A DNA stretch of 37,912 bases. Source: a virus. Position 1 is the first letter of the stretch; each line of letters starts with the position of its first letter. Where the stretch lies: IMG/VR virus record IMGVR_UViG_3300002835_000483, positions 1 to 37,912 of that record. One strand, 5' to 3'. Below, piece by piece: positions 17,930 through 26,696 of the stretch. The translations under genes and the position numbers were made by a program. The notes under the pieces were generated by a model that saw only the letters and a list, made by a program, of their open reading frames with translations, was not told where the DNA came from and searched no databases.

Positions 17930-19918
17930 GTGGCAAAAGAAGAAAAAAATTTATTTCAGCGTCTTACTCGCTTATTTAAAAGCGGTCCTGTAGTCAAGAG
18001 AAAGATTCGGACATTAGACACTACAATAGCGGTTGCTGACAAAGCTAAATCGTCAGCGGCCTTGTTGTTTCAGCGTTCAATGTCTCCCACTTATTCTACT
18101 ATAACTGCAAATTCTTATAACTTGTCAGAACGTTTGATGAGATATCAAGATTTTGCAGAGATGGAATATACGCCTGAAATTGCTGCGGCGCTCGATATCT
18201 ACGCCGACGAAACATGCGCGCAAGATGAAAAGGGTAGAGTACTTCACATTTATTCAGATAACGAAAAAATAAAACAGATATTAGAAGATCTATTCTACAA
18301 CACTCTAAATGTAGAATTTAACTTACGTTCATGGGCTAGAAATTTGGTTAAGTATGGAGACTTCTTTCTCTATAATGATGTATCTCCCACGCAAGGAGTT
18401 ATCAACGCATTCCCAATTCCAGTAAACGAAATTGAAAGAGAAGAAAATTACGATAGAGAAGATCCATTTGCAGTAAGATATCGTTGGACGACTATGGGAA
18501 ATAGAACATTAGAAAATTGGGAAATTTCTCATTTTAGGTACATCGGAAATGACATGTTTCTACCTTATGGATCTTCAGTCATAGAAGCCGCCAGAAGAAT
18601 CTGGCGTCAACTAATTCTTCTTGAAGACGCTATGCTTGTGTATAGAGTTGTCCGCGCACCAGAACGTCGTGTATTTTACGTAGACGTTGCGAATATTCCG
18701 GCCGAGAACGTTCCAATGTACGTTGAAGAACAAAGAAAGAACCTTAGAACTAATCAAGTTGTTGATAGGAACACAGGTAGGGTCGATCTAAGATATTCTC
18801 CTTTGAGTGTAGAAGATGATTATTTCATTCCAGTGAGAGGCGGAGAAAGCGGAACAAAGATTGACACCTTGGCAGGTGGTCAAAATGCAGCTTCGGTTGA
18901 AGATGTAGCTTACATTCAAAAAAAGCTATTTGCCGCATTAAAAATTCCAAGAGCTTATTTGGGATATGATGAAATGTTGTCTTCAAAAGCTACATTAGCT
19001 CAAGAAGATATCAGATTTTCTAGAACGATAAATGTGGTTCAAAAGACGATTGTTTCTGAACTTAATAAGTTGGCGATTATACATCTTTATGCAAATGGAT
19101 TTGACAACGAAGATTTACAAAACTTTACTTTACGTCTTTCTAACCCTTCGACTGTTGCCCAACAACAGAAGCTAGAACTCTGGAGATCAAAGTTTGAAAT
19201 AGGTGGTGCTTTACCTGAAGGAATGGGAAGCAAAAGATTTATTCAAAAAGAAATTTGGGGATTGAATGACGAACAAATTCTTGCAATCAATGAACAAAGA
19301 AAGCAAGAAAAGATCATTGATGCTGAAGTAGAAGCTGCTAAACCTGAAGGTGAAGAAGAAGCGCCTGCTGGTGGCGAAGAAGAAGCAGGCGGAGGTGAAG
19401 AAGAAGCGCCTGCTGGAGAAGAAGCAGGAGGCGAAGAAGAAGAAGCAGGCGGCGGAGGAGGCGGATTATTTGCAGGAGATAAACCTTCAGATGATGCATC
19501 TCCTGATGCAAAGTTGCTATTATCGGTAGATGAACCCGAACAAATGCCAAATTTATACGAAAAAGACAAGCTACCCATAAAGAAATCAAATAAGACTAAA
19601 TACAGCAATAAAAAAGCGCAGTATGATAGTTCTAGAAGAAAAAAATGGCAACTACATGAACCAGATTTCGTAAAAATGACGTCAACTCATCAAGCGTTGA
19701 ATGACCCGTATGATACGAAGTGGTTAAAAAACCAATTTAAAGATCCATTAGGATTATCAGAGTCGATAAACGAAACTTATCACGTGACAAGTCTTCCTCC
19801 TGATGTAATGTCTTCTCTAAAAAAGATGACAGTAGCTTTGAAGATTCAAAAAAATAAAGAAGGATTATTAACAGAATCTAACGAGGAAGCGGCTTTAGAT
19901 CTTGACATCGAAGACTGA
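17930..19918 (+). CDS. Portal protein (T4 gp20-like)
   Basis: The 662-residue protein reads as a T4-type portal: the N-terminal third has YTPEIAAALDIYADETCAQD and WARNLVKYGDFFLYND, followed by the W-R-Q-L-I-L-L-E-D-A-M-L-V-Y-R-V-V-R-A-P-E-R-R-V-F-Y-V-D segment and KIPRAYLGYDE, all typical of gp20 relatives. The portal forms the dodecameric DNA gate and initiates head assembly. The start is GTG at 17930. An unusual Glu/Gly/Ala-rich insertion lies near residues 470-515 (nucleotides about 19340-19470), made of imperfect repeats such as GEEEAPAGGEEEAGGG. It makes the protein longer than T4 gp20 (524 aa). The C-terminal ~150 residues are basic and variable. Confidence 0.92.
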   Translation: MAKEEKNLFQRLTRLFKSGPVVKRKIRTLDTTIAVADKAKSSAALLFQRSMSPTYSTITANSYNLSERLMRYQDFAEMEYTPEIAAALDIYADETCAQDEKGRVLHIYSDNEKIKQILEDLFYNTLNVEFNLRSWARNLVKYGDFFLYNDVSPTQGVINAFPIPVNEIEREENYDREDPFAVRYRWTTMGNRTLENWEISHFRYIGNDMFLPYGSSVIEAARRIWRQLILLEDAMLVYRVVRAPERRVFYVDVANIPAENVPMYVEEQRKNLRTNQVVDRNTGRVDLRYSPLSVEDDYFIPVRGGESGTKIDTLAGGQNAASVEDVAYIQKKLFAALKIPRAYLGYDEMLSSKATLAQEDIRFSRTINVVQKTIVSELNKLAIIHLYANGFDNEDLQNFTLRLSNPSTVAQQQKLELWRSKFEIGGALPEGMGSKRFIQKEIWGLNDEQILAINEQRKQEKIIDAEVEAAKPEGEEEAPAGGEEEAGGGEEEAPAGEEAGGEEEEAGGGGGGLFAGDKPSDDASPDAKLLLSVDEPEQMPNLYEKDKLPIKKSNKTKYSNKKAQYDSSRRKKWQLHEPDFVKMTSTHQALNDPYDTKWLKNQFKDPLGLSESINETYHVTSLPPDVMSSLKKMTVALKIQKNKEGLLTESNEEAALDLDIED

Positions 19919-19969
19919 AAGTATATCTATTCATTAGAGTAATTCAACTGTTGAAAGGAATTGACCAGA

Positions 19970-20830
19970 ATGTCATCCTCACATAATAAAAAAAGAAATA
20001 CTGGATTAATTTACGAGTTTCTAATTAAAACCATATCAAAAGCGCTCGTAGAAAATAACAAACCTCAATCATCAAAAGCGCTTAAAATCATTAAGCAAAA
20101 TTTCAAATCTGGTACTGAGTTATATAGAGAATTTAGACTCATAAATGCTTTAATGAAAACTACAGTTGGATCAGAATCAATTGCTGCTTCAATAATTTTT
20201 GAAGCAAAAAACGCTGCTAGAAGTCATGATATGCATGAATTAGACAGAGAAAAATCAATTTTAATTAGGAGTATAAACCACCAATTAAAAGACGATAATT
20301 TTTATGACCAGCATATCAATGAATACAAGATGTTTGCAACAATACAGAATTTGCTCAACAGTTGGAGGAACCCTAATTCTGACTTGCAAAAAACAGCTGA
20401 ATATGAAGAAGCATTGATGAAGTGGCTTGTTTCTCCAAAGAGTCAGTTGCAAGAAGAAAAGGTCAACGAAAACTCAGTAGGAACGAATCGTCTTCTTATG
20501 AAAGTCATGATGAAGAAGTTAAGCGAAAAATACGATGGAGCTCTTACGTCTGATCAAAAATCTCTTATCAAAGCTTATGCTTTTGCTACAGCCAATGACG
20601 ACAGCTCTACGATCTTAAAAAAATTGAGTGAAATAAGAGAAAGATTATTGGAATCTATCAATGATTATCTGGAGTCAAAAGAATCTTCAAAGTATTTGAA
20701 CACTAAATTATTAGAAGTAAAGAATAAGTTGTTCGAACCGTTAAATGAAGTTAACGATTCCACTATTTCTGAATACATGTTATACGCAAAGTTAGTTGAT
20801 GAACTAACTTCAGGAGGGTCAAATGTCTGA
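19970..20830 (+). CDS. Hypothetical prohead-region protein between portal and protease genes
   Basis: The 286-residue, strongly helical protein lies where T4 has prohead core genes 67 and 68, so a core or head-assembly role is likely from position, though I do not recognise the sequence. An in-frame TTG at 19961 is possible, but the AAAGGA Shine-Dalgarno at 19954-19959 is one base from it and about 10 nt from the ATG at 19970, so the ATG is preferred. Its last 8 nt overlap the protease gene, suggesting coupled translation. The N-terminus is basic (SSSHNKKRN). Confidence 0.6.
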   Translation: MSSSHNKKRNTGLIYEFLIKTISKALVENNKPQSSKALKIIKQNFKSGTELYREFRLINALMKTTVGSESIAASIIFEAKNAARSHDMHELDREKSILIRSINHQLKDDNFYDQHINEYKMFATIQNLLNSWRNPNSDLQKTAEYEEALMKWLVSPKSQLQEEKVNENSVGTNRLLMKVMMKKLSEKYDGALTSDQKSLIKAYAFATANDDSSTILKKLSEIRERLLESINDYLESKESSKYLNTKLLEVKNKLFEPLNEVNDSTISEYMLYAKLVDELTSGGSNV

Positions 20831-21431
20831 CTTGAAACTCTTAAATTCTTATGAAATATTTGATTATTCTTCTGAAACTATAAAAGAGTCCAGAGAAAAG
20901 AACGATGGAAAAATCTTGATGAAAGGTATTCTGCAAAAAGCAGATACCTTGAATCAAAATGGCAGAATCTACCCGAAAAATATTCTAGAAAGAGAAATAA
21001 GAAACTATCAAAAGTTTATAGCTGAAAATAGAGCTTTAGGAGAGTTAGATCATCCTGATTCTTCAGTGGTAAATTTAAAAAATGTTTCTCATATAGTTCG
21101 TGAAGCATACTTAGACGGAGATGTCGTCTATGGAAGCGTGGAAATTCTAGACACCCCTTCTGGTAAGATACTACAATCCTTAGTCGAAAGCGGAGTAAAA
21201 TTAGGAATATCATCTAGAGGAGTTGGTTCTACAAAAAAGCAAGGCGATTATCAGATAGTTCAAGATGATTTTCAATTGATCTGTTGGGACTATGTTTCTG
21301 AACCATCAACACCAGGTGCGTTCATGATGGCAGAAGGAAAAACAATAAATCCCTCTGAGGTAAGAGGAATTTTTAATCGTTCTGACAGAATCAATAGAAT
21401 TATTAATGATATTTTATCTACAAAGAAGTAA
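20823..21431 (+). CDS. Prohead core protease (T4 gp21-like)
   Basis: The 202-residue protein carries the herpesvirus/T4-type prohead protease signature: NGRIYPKNIL (47-56), GELDHPDSSVVNLKNVSH with catalytic His about 77, and KLGISSRGVGS with the nucleophile Ser at about 130-131. Family members cut scaffold, capsid and internal proteins after (L/I)-x-E during head maturation. It overlaps the preceding gene by 8 nt and has a GGAGG ribosome site inside it. Candidate substrates nearby include the scaffold, the capsid N-terminus and the proteins with the MKxT leader. Confidence 0.9.
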   Translation: MSDLKLLNSYEIFDYSSETIKESREKNDGKILMKGILQKADTLNQNGRIYPKNILEREIRNYQKFIAENRALGELDHPDSSVVNLKNVSHIVREAYLDGDVVYGSVEILDTPSGKILQSLVESGVKLGISSRGVGSTKKQGDYQIVQDDFQLICWDYVSEPSTPGAFMMAEGKTINPSEVRGIFNRSDRINRIINDILSTKK

Positions 21432-21461
21432 TATTGTAAGGGTCAAAAAGGAAGCAGCCAT

Positions 21462-21887
21462 ATGAAAATGACTCGTAATGAACTGAAAGATCTAGTGAAA
21501 GAATGTCTTGTGGAAATTTTATCCGAAGGCATGGGAAATTCCACAAAATTAAAAGAGTCATTCGCTTTTCAAGAAAAAAAAGTGCATAAAAAACCTGCTG
21601 ATATGATTTCTTATGGCCAAAGAAATCAGATAATGGATAAGAAAAGAATAAGCGAAGTCATAAAGACAGAGTCTAAAGGTGATCCTATTCTTGCTGCAAT
21701 TTTAGCTGACACAGCTTCAACTACACTACCAAACATGTTAATGAATGAAGGTCACAATCACACACCACAACCGGTTGGTTCTGTAGAAAGAATCGTAGCT
21801 TCTACAAATCCAGAAGAACTATTTGGGGATGAAGCAGCGTCGAAATGGGCAGCGCTAGCGTTTATGGACACATCAAAGAAATTTTGA
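21462..21887 (+). CDS. Putative internal head protein with targeting-type N-terminus (141 aa)
   Basis: Starts MKMTRNELKDLVKECLVEIL, a variant of the shared M-K-x-T leader; L-V-E and L-S-E further on fit (L/I)-x-E cleavage. The C-terminus (AASKWAALAFMDTSKKF) loosely recalls the E-R-W-x-x-L-A-G-I motif that ends the scaffold and the 265-residue protein. It lies directly between protease and scaffold genes, so co-assembly in the prohead is likely. No enzymatic motif is visible. An AAGGAA ribosome site sits about 8 nt before the ATG. Confidence 0.65.
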   Translation: MKMTRNELKDLVKECLVEILSEGMGNSTKLKESFAFQEKKVHKKPADMISYGQRNQIMDKKRISEVIKTESKGDPILAAILADTASTTLPNMLMNEGHNHTPQPVGSVERIVASTNPEELFGDEAASKWAALAFMDTSKKF

Positions 21888-21944
21888 TGTTTTAAAATAG
21901 ATTAGAATACTTAGCCTATATATTTGCACGAAAGGTGTCTTTTT

Positions 21945-22181
21945 ATGAAACTAACATCGAATTTGTTGAAGAGAATCATCATGCAAGAGGTCGCAAAATT
22001 TAAGGCAGAACGTAGCACAGAAGATGCAGCAAAAGATGCCGAAGAAGTAGATGCTGATGAATTTGCAGATACTATTGAGAATCCTCATAATTATTACAAG
22101 GCACTTGGTCTTGAAGAAGCTAGATTAGTGAAACGTTTAGAGAAAATTCGTGAAGCAAAAAGAGCTCTTCGAAACAAGTGA
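21945..22181 (+). CDS. Small putative internal head protein (78 aa) with targeting-type N-terminus
   Basis: Reading from the ATG at 21945 gives MKLTSNLLKRIIMQEVAKF, a clear copy of the shared leader. A TTG 21 nt upstream is in frame, but the GAAAGG Shine-Dalgarno at 21930-21935 and the leader itself fix the start at 21945. The middle is acidic (Asp/Glu/Ala), and the C-terminal third is a charged helix ending in basic residues (KRALRNK). Located in the head module before the scaffold. Function unknown beyond a likely prohead role. Confidence 0.65.
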   Translation: MKLTSNLLKRIIMQEVAKFKAERSTEDAAKDAEEVDADEFADTIENPHNYYKALGLEEARLVKRLEKIREAKRALRNK

Positions 22182-22208
22182 CCTTACTTAATCTTTAAGG
22201 AGGAAATT

Positions 22209-22703
22209 ATGCCTGGACAAGGGAAATACACGGTGTACGCACCGGAATCGAACGCAAAAAATAATTTAATGAGCAAGCTGTATCCAGAATCCCCGACAGC
22301 AAATTTTGTTGGAAAAGAAAATGAGTATAGAGCAGCTGTCGTTAGCACAGGCAATGCATATCTAGCTCCTTCTTCAACGACAGGCGACGCATTCTTTGGT
22401 CCCAAGGTAAGTCTTAACTACGAAAATTCTCCAGATATATTAGCAGGTGCTGATGGCGCTTGGAAAAATCCTGGAGACCCTGCTAATTCTTTTACACCAG
22501 ATCTTTCATCACCTGGACCTGGAAAGACGGATGGCGTCGACAAGTCCGCAGATCCTGGAATAAAGGCAGTCGATGTTAAACCAAACTATGTCCCTGGAGG
22601 TCCTGCAACTGGCACTCGTTCACCAGCACAATACGCTAAGAAAATTGGATCTTTGATGCTGAATGGTGCCACCAAAATGGGAACCTCTGATTCATCAACA
22701 TGA
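22209..22703 (+). CDS. Hypothetical Gly/Pro/Ser-rich head-region protein
   Basis: The 164-residue protein is rich in Gly, Pro, Ser and Asn, with little predicted helix and no recognised domain; it lacks the MKxT leader. A strong AAGGAGGAAATT Shine-Dalgarno suggests high expression. It sits between small head proteins and the scaffold, so it may be a virion or assembly protein. The central part (Pro-Gly-Asp-Pro, Ser-Pro-Gly-Pro) looks disordered. Confidence 0.6.
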   Translation: MPGQGKYTVYAPESNAKNNLMSKLYPESPTANFVGKENEYRAAVVSTGNAYLAPSSTTGDAFFGPKVSLNYENSPDILAGADGAWKNPGDPANSFTPDLSSPGPGKTDGVDKSADPGIKAVDVKPNYVPGGPATGTRSPAQYAKKIGSLMLNGATKMGTSDSST

Positions 22704-22731
22704 CAATAATTGAAATGGAGAATTTTTGAAA

Positions 22732-24630
22732 ATGTCTAAACAGCTCTACGAAGAAGCAATAGCAGACGTAAAAAAACTAAAAGAAATAGCTGAAGATAAC
22801 GCTAAAAGAGCAGTTATCGAGGCAGTTGCTCCACGAATTCGTGAGCTGATAGAAAAAGAGTTATTGGAAGAATCCTCCGCAGACATGTCTGCGGAGGATG
22901 ATCATGATGATAAAAATCATGATAAAATATTGACAGATGATCCTACTAAAAAAGGACCTGAAGCTAAAAATAACGAAATGTCCATGTCAATTGGCGAATT
23001 AACCTCAGAAGAAGATGAGAAAAAAGTTGAAGAGGACCAAACCGCTTCCGAGGTAACGCTTGAAGATGTCATGGAGATAATCGCGTCGAAGAGCAAGAAC
23101 GAAACGCTCCGCGAATTTGAAGAAAAGTTACGCTATGTCGAAAAGATGATCGATTCGTTATCATCAATTGAACAAAGCATGAAAGAATCAAAAAGCTTTG
23201 AAAACAAAGTCTCTTCTCTTGAAGAAACGATCTCAGAGCTTTATGAACATGCAAACACGCGTATCGTAAGTTCAACTCAAAAGTTGAGCTGTAACCTTAA
23301 AATACAGAATTGCTTAAAAAAACTAGAAAAGCTTCAGGAGATTAAAATGAAGAAGAGAAATGGTCGTTTGGATGAAGAAACAATTAGCATTGAATTAACA
23401 GGAGTTCCTGACGACGTCGACCTCGAGAGCCTTGGAGTCAATTTGGTCTCCGGAGGCGGCGAAGAGGAAGACGAAGAAGCAGGCGAAGACATGGAAGACC
23501 TCGGTGGCGAGGAAGAGGGTGGCGATGACATGGAAGACCTCGGCGGAGATGACGAAGAAGGCGCTGAGGACGAAGAAGACATGGAAGAAATGTCTATGCC
23601 TAATATGCCGACGACAGAATCTCGTCGTCTCAACGATAATTTGATTGTCGAGATCGACGAAGGCATGTTACGTCGTGAAATTGCACGCATGAAGGCTATT
23701 CGTGAAGAGGCAGTTCCTTCAACCAAGGGAGAAGCCCCTGGATCAGATGAGTTTGACGACTTCGGCGACGCCGAAGAAGAAGGCGAGCCTCTTGAGATGA
23801 CATTGAGTGAAGTCGACGAAGCTAGCATGACGGATGAGACCTACGAAGCCTATGGCGTAGAGGGTGAAGCAGCTAAAAGAACTGATTCATTAACAAAGCC
23901 TTCAGGAGCTGAGCAGCCAAATGTCCAGTCTGATTCTCCAGTCAATGAAGCTGACGAAGATGAAGAGGGAGCTGAAAACCCTGCCGACGAAGCAGCTAAG
24001 TGTGAGTCAATCCGTCGTCAGATGGTCGCAGAGCTAAAGCTTCAAGAGTCTCTCCGTGCAAGAGCTCGCGGCGCAGCACGCCTTTATGAGGCATCTAAAG
24101 CAAAGTTCAACAAGACCCGCACACTTTCTGAACGCAAGGAAATTGCTCGTCATGGAGATGCTCACAAGGCAGCCTACACGGGATTCGCAAAGCGTTACAA
24201 CGAATCTGTTAAACGATTCAACAAACTTTCAGAGGCGCTTGCTGAAGCAAAGCGTCCAAGCAACGTTCGCTCTAATAGCAACGTGAAACCTGGTGCGAGC
24301 GCAGGCGATGTTCAGCTCCGCAACAAGTTGGCAGAAACGAATCTGCTCAACGCCAAGCTCATGTTCACGAACAAGCTTCTTCAATCAGAAGCCTTAACCT
24401 CGCGCCAGAAATCGCAGGTTATTGCGCAGCTCGATGAAGCAGCCACGCTCCGCGAAGTGAAGCTTGTATATGAGAGCCTCGCCAAGACATTGGCAGCTCC
24501 GCGTAAGCCTGTAACAGAAGGTCGCGTTCTTGGATCTTCTTCTCAGGCAACACGTTCGGCTTCGGCACAACCCCTCAACGAGGGTTATGAAGCAGAGCGT
24601 TGGGCAAAGCTCGCAGGCATAGCTAAGTGA
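22732..24630 (+). CDS. Prohead core scaffold protein (T4 gp22-like, enlarged)
   Basis: The 632-residue protein sits between protease and capsid genes, the place of T4 gene 22, and is highly charged and helical like scaffolds. It is more than twice the length of T4 gp22 (about 270 aa). An acidic repeat region near residues 240-285 has two copies of D/E-D-M-E-D-L-G-G. The extreme C-terminus is AERWAKLAGIAK, also seen on the 265-residue protein downstream. A TTG at 22726 is in frame, but the GGAG at 22717-22720 fits the ATG at 22732 better. Codons change from A/T-ending to C/G-ending about 300-400 nt into the gene. Assignment rests on position and composition. Confidence 0.8.
   Translation: MSKQLYEEAIADVKKLKEIAEDNAKRAVIEAVAPRIRELIEKELLEESSADMSAEDDHDDKNHDKILTDDPTKKGPEAKNNEMSMSIGELTSEEDEKKVEEDQTASEVTLEDVMEIIASKSKNETLREFEEKLRYVEKMIDSLSSIEQSMKESKSFENKVSSLEETISELYEHANTRIVSSTQKLSCNLKIQNCLKKLEKLQEIKMKKRNGRLDEETISIELTGVPDDVDLESLGVNLVSGGGEEEDEEAGEDMEDLGGEEEGGDDMEDLGGDDEEGAEDEEDMEEMSMPNMPTTESRRLNDNLIVEIDEGMLRREIARMKAIREEAVPSTKGEAPGSDEFDDFGDAEEEGEPLEMTLSEVDEASMTDETYEAYGVEGEAAKRTDSLTKPSGAEQPNVQSDSPVNEADEDEEGAENPADEAAKCESIRRQMVAELKLQESLRARARGAARLYEASKAKFNKTRTLSERKEIARHGDAHKAAYTGFAKRYNESVKRFNKLSEALAEAKRPSNVRSNSNVKPGASAGDVQLRNKLAETNLLNAKLMFTNKLLQSEALTSRQKSQVIAQLDEAATLREVKLVYESLAKTLAAPRKPVTEGRVLGSSSQATRSASAQPLNEGYEAERWAKLAGIAK
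22872..22899. repeat. 28-bp perfect palindrome inside the scaffold gene
   Basis: Positions 22872-22899 are perfectly self-complementary; the half-site is ATCCTCCGCAGACA. As RNA it could form a 12-bp stem with a 4-nt loop. The right arm contains GGAGG followed at once by ATG codons in another frame, which open only an 11-codon reading frame. It encodes part of an Asp/Ser/Glu-rich stretch, where codon choice is free enough that perfect symmetry was not forced. Confidence 0.85.
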
Positions 24631-24683
24631 TGCTTGAGGGCATGTAGATTAATCTTTCAATTTGTTTATAGGAGAATATAAGA

Positions 24684-26570
24684 ATGAAATCTTTTACAAT
24701 TGATCAGCTTGCACAGGGCATCAAAGAGCGTCACGTAGGCGCCGAGCGTGCCCGTCTTACAGAGAAGTGGAGCCGCACAGGCCTCCTCCGTGGCCTCGAT
24801 GGCACACGTCGCGAAGTAATGGCACAGCTTCTTGAGAACCAGGCAGCACAGGTCCTCAAGGAGAGCAACAGCCTCTCAACAGGCGGCGGCAACGTGACAT
24901 CCAGCGGACAGATCCAGGGCTTCACAAACATCGCATTCCCAATCGTCCGCCGCGTATTCGGCGGTCTCGTTTCAAACGAGCTCGTTTCGATCCAGCCAAT
25001 GAGCCTCCCCTCAGGTCTCATCTTCTACCTCGATTACACATACGGTACGAACGTTGGACAGGCAGTAGGAGCATCAGGAGAGTCGACCTATACAAGAGGT
25101 CAATCAATCTACAACAACCCAACAGGCAGAGGGGTTCAAAGCGGATCACTCGCGACGGGTGGTATGTATGATCTTGTCGGAGCAGGTTACTCAAAAGTAA
25201 CTGGTTCACTTCAGACATTCGACTTCTCAGCAGGCACGGTCTACTCAGGTTCATACAAGGGAGTTGACGGACTCACCTGGTCAAACGGTGCAACCGTTGC
25301 AACGTTAGCTGACTTCAGCGGCTCGAACGCACGTCTCATGGATTTTGATTCGCAGGTTCAGAATTCTATCGAAGCCAATCAGCTCGATGCGCTCTTCGTT
25401 TACGTTCCTACGACGGCATTCACCGCAGCAGGAGCAGACCTCCTCTCGGCTGAACAGGTCGCGGTATTCAGCGGATTCGGAGCAAACGCAACAGCATGGG
25501 GCGAGACATTCCAAGGAGGAACAGGCGTACTCAACCTCCGTAGACTCACGAAGCGCGGCACTCTCACGGGTGGCGGTACATCAGCACATACATTCACTCC
25601 TGATGCATTGAATGGTAACTATCTCCAATTCGTTATCAAGGGAGCAAATGGATTGTCAGTTCTCACTTCAGGCGCTGGACGAGTCACCTTCTCGAAGGCA
25701 GCTTCACTCGAAGTCGCTTCGACTGGTGCAACTCTCACAGTACCTTCATTCGAGTCTGACTTCGGAGCAACACCAGCACCAGCAATCCCAGAGATCGACA
25801 TCAAGATCGAGTCGATTGCAATCACAGCAACAACCCGCAAGCTCCGTGCTCGCTGGTCACCAGAGCTCGCACAGGACCTCAACGCCTACCACAGCATGGA
25901 CGCAGAGGTTGAGCTCACCTCGATCCTCTCGGAGCAGATCGCCCTCGAGATCGACCGCGAGATCCTCAACGACCTCGTCACACAGGCCAACGGCGCCAAC
26001 TACTACTGGTCACGCGCTCCTGGTAAGTTCGTCAACAAGACAACAGGACAGCCTGTAACACTCGCCTCAAGCCTCTCAATCGGACCACAATTCACCGGTA
26101 CGGTTCGCGAGTGGTATGAGACGCTCGTTGAGACAGTCATCGACGTTGCCAACACGATCCACCGCAAGACACTCCGCGGATCAGCAAACTTCATGGTCAC
26201 AGGACCAGACGTTGCAACAATCCTCGAGAGCTCGGTCCTCTACAAGCCCAAGTTCTCGATCGACGGTGAAGGTCAGGTCGGCAGCCCCTTCACAATCGGT
26301 GCAGAGGCAATCGGCACGGTCAGCAACCGCTTCACGGTCTACAAGGATCCTTACTTCCCACGTAACAAGATCCTCGTCGGTTACAAGGGTGGCAGCTACC
26401 TCGAGACAGGCTACGTATACGCACCATACGTTCCACTCATCGTGACACCAACAATCTTCGCACCAGAGGACTTCACACCACGTAAGGGCGTGATGACCCG
26501 CTACGGTAAGAAGATGGTCCGTTCGGACTTCTACGGAACGGTCACGGTTCTCGACATGAACATCATCTGA
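24684..26570 (+). CDS. Major capsid protein (T4 gp23-like, HK97 fold)
   Basis: The 628-residue protein follows the scaffold gene. Its N-terminus parallels T4 gp23: LTEKWSRTGLLRGLDG (25-40) and MAQLLENQAAQVLKE (46-60) match the gp23 K-W-x-x-L-L-E-G and I-F-E-N-Q elements, then IAFPIVRRVFGGLVSNELVS and VSIQPMSLPSG correspond to the start of the mature shell protein. L58-K59-E60 fits the (L/I)-x-E rule, so maturation after E60 is likely, close to the T4 cut after residue 65. The middle (about 150-370) is an insertion-rich region compared with T4 (521 aa). Codons are strongly C/G-ending, unlike the AT-rich upstream genes, as expected for a highly expressed gene adapted to the host. AGGAGAA ribosome site; terminator downstream. 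Confidence 0.93.
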   Translation: MKSFTIDQLAQGIKERHVGAERARLTEKWSRTGLLRGLDGTRREVMAQLLENQAAQVLKESNSLSTGGGNVTSSGQIQGFTNIAFPIVRRVFGGLVSNELVSIQPMSLPSGLIFYLDYTYGTNVGQAVGASGESTYTRGQSIYNNPTGRGVQSGSLATGGMYDLVGAGYSKVTGSLQTFDFSAGTVYSGSYKGVDGLTWSNGATVATLADFSGSNARLMDFDSQVQNSIEANQLDALFVYVPTTAFTAAGADLLSAEQVAVFSGFGANATAWGETFQGGTGVLNLRRLTKRGTLTGGGTSAHTFTPDALNGNYLQFVIKGANGLSVLTSGAGRVTFSKAASLEVASTGATLTVPSFESDFGATPAPAIPEIDIKIESIAITATTRKLRARWSPELAQDLNAYHSMDAEVELTSILSEQIALEIDREILNDLVTQANGANYYWSRAPGKFVNKTTGQPVTLASSLSIGPQFTGTVREWYETLVETVIDVANTIHRKTLRGSANFMVTGPDVATILESSVLYKPKFSIDGEGQVGSPFTIGAEAIGTVSNRFTVYKDPYFPRNKILVGYKGGSYLETGYVYAPYVPLIVTPTIFAPEDFTPRKGVMTRYGKKMVRSDFYGTVTVLDMNII

Positions 26571-26593
26571 AGTAAAATTTAGATGTATGTAAC

Positions 26594-26630
26594 AAAGGCC
26601 ACCGAAAGGTGGCCTTTGACATTTAATTTT
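26594..26630 (+). terminator. Intrinsic terminator after the capsid gene
   Basis: AAAGGCCACC and GGTGGCCTTT (26594-26617) form a perfect 10-bp stem closed by a GAAA tetraloop. The following GACATTTAATTTT is U-rich but not a clean run. It lies 24 nt past the capsid stop and would end the head operon transcript. Confidence 0.85.
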
Positions 26631-26661
26631 GCTTAAATTTTAATTGATTGATCGAGAGATC

Positions 26662-26669
26662 TATAATTA
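26662..26669 (+). promoter_or_regulatory. Candidate late-type promoter box TATAATTA
   Basis: TATAATTA is one mismatch from the T4 late promoter box TATAAATA and also contains a sigma-70-like TATAAT. It lies after the capsid terminator and 27 nt before the next ATG, where a new promoter is needed. No good -35 hexamer is present at 16-18 nt, which favours a late-type box over a host promoter. Confidence 0.4.
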
Positions 26670-26696
26670 TCAAAGTTTTAGAAAGAGACTCTATCC

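Noticed and set aside
23334-23828. 164-codon minus-strand Ser-rich frame antisense to the scaffold
   Set aside because: It is the complement of the acidic Glu/Asp codon repeats, which read as Ser/Pro runs on the other strand.
25612-26445. Two plus-strand frames (148 and 109 codons) inside the capsid gene
   Set aside because: Ser/Arg/Thr/Gln-rich shadow translations of the GC3-biased capsid gene; no ribosome sites and no plausible domain.
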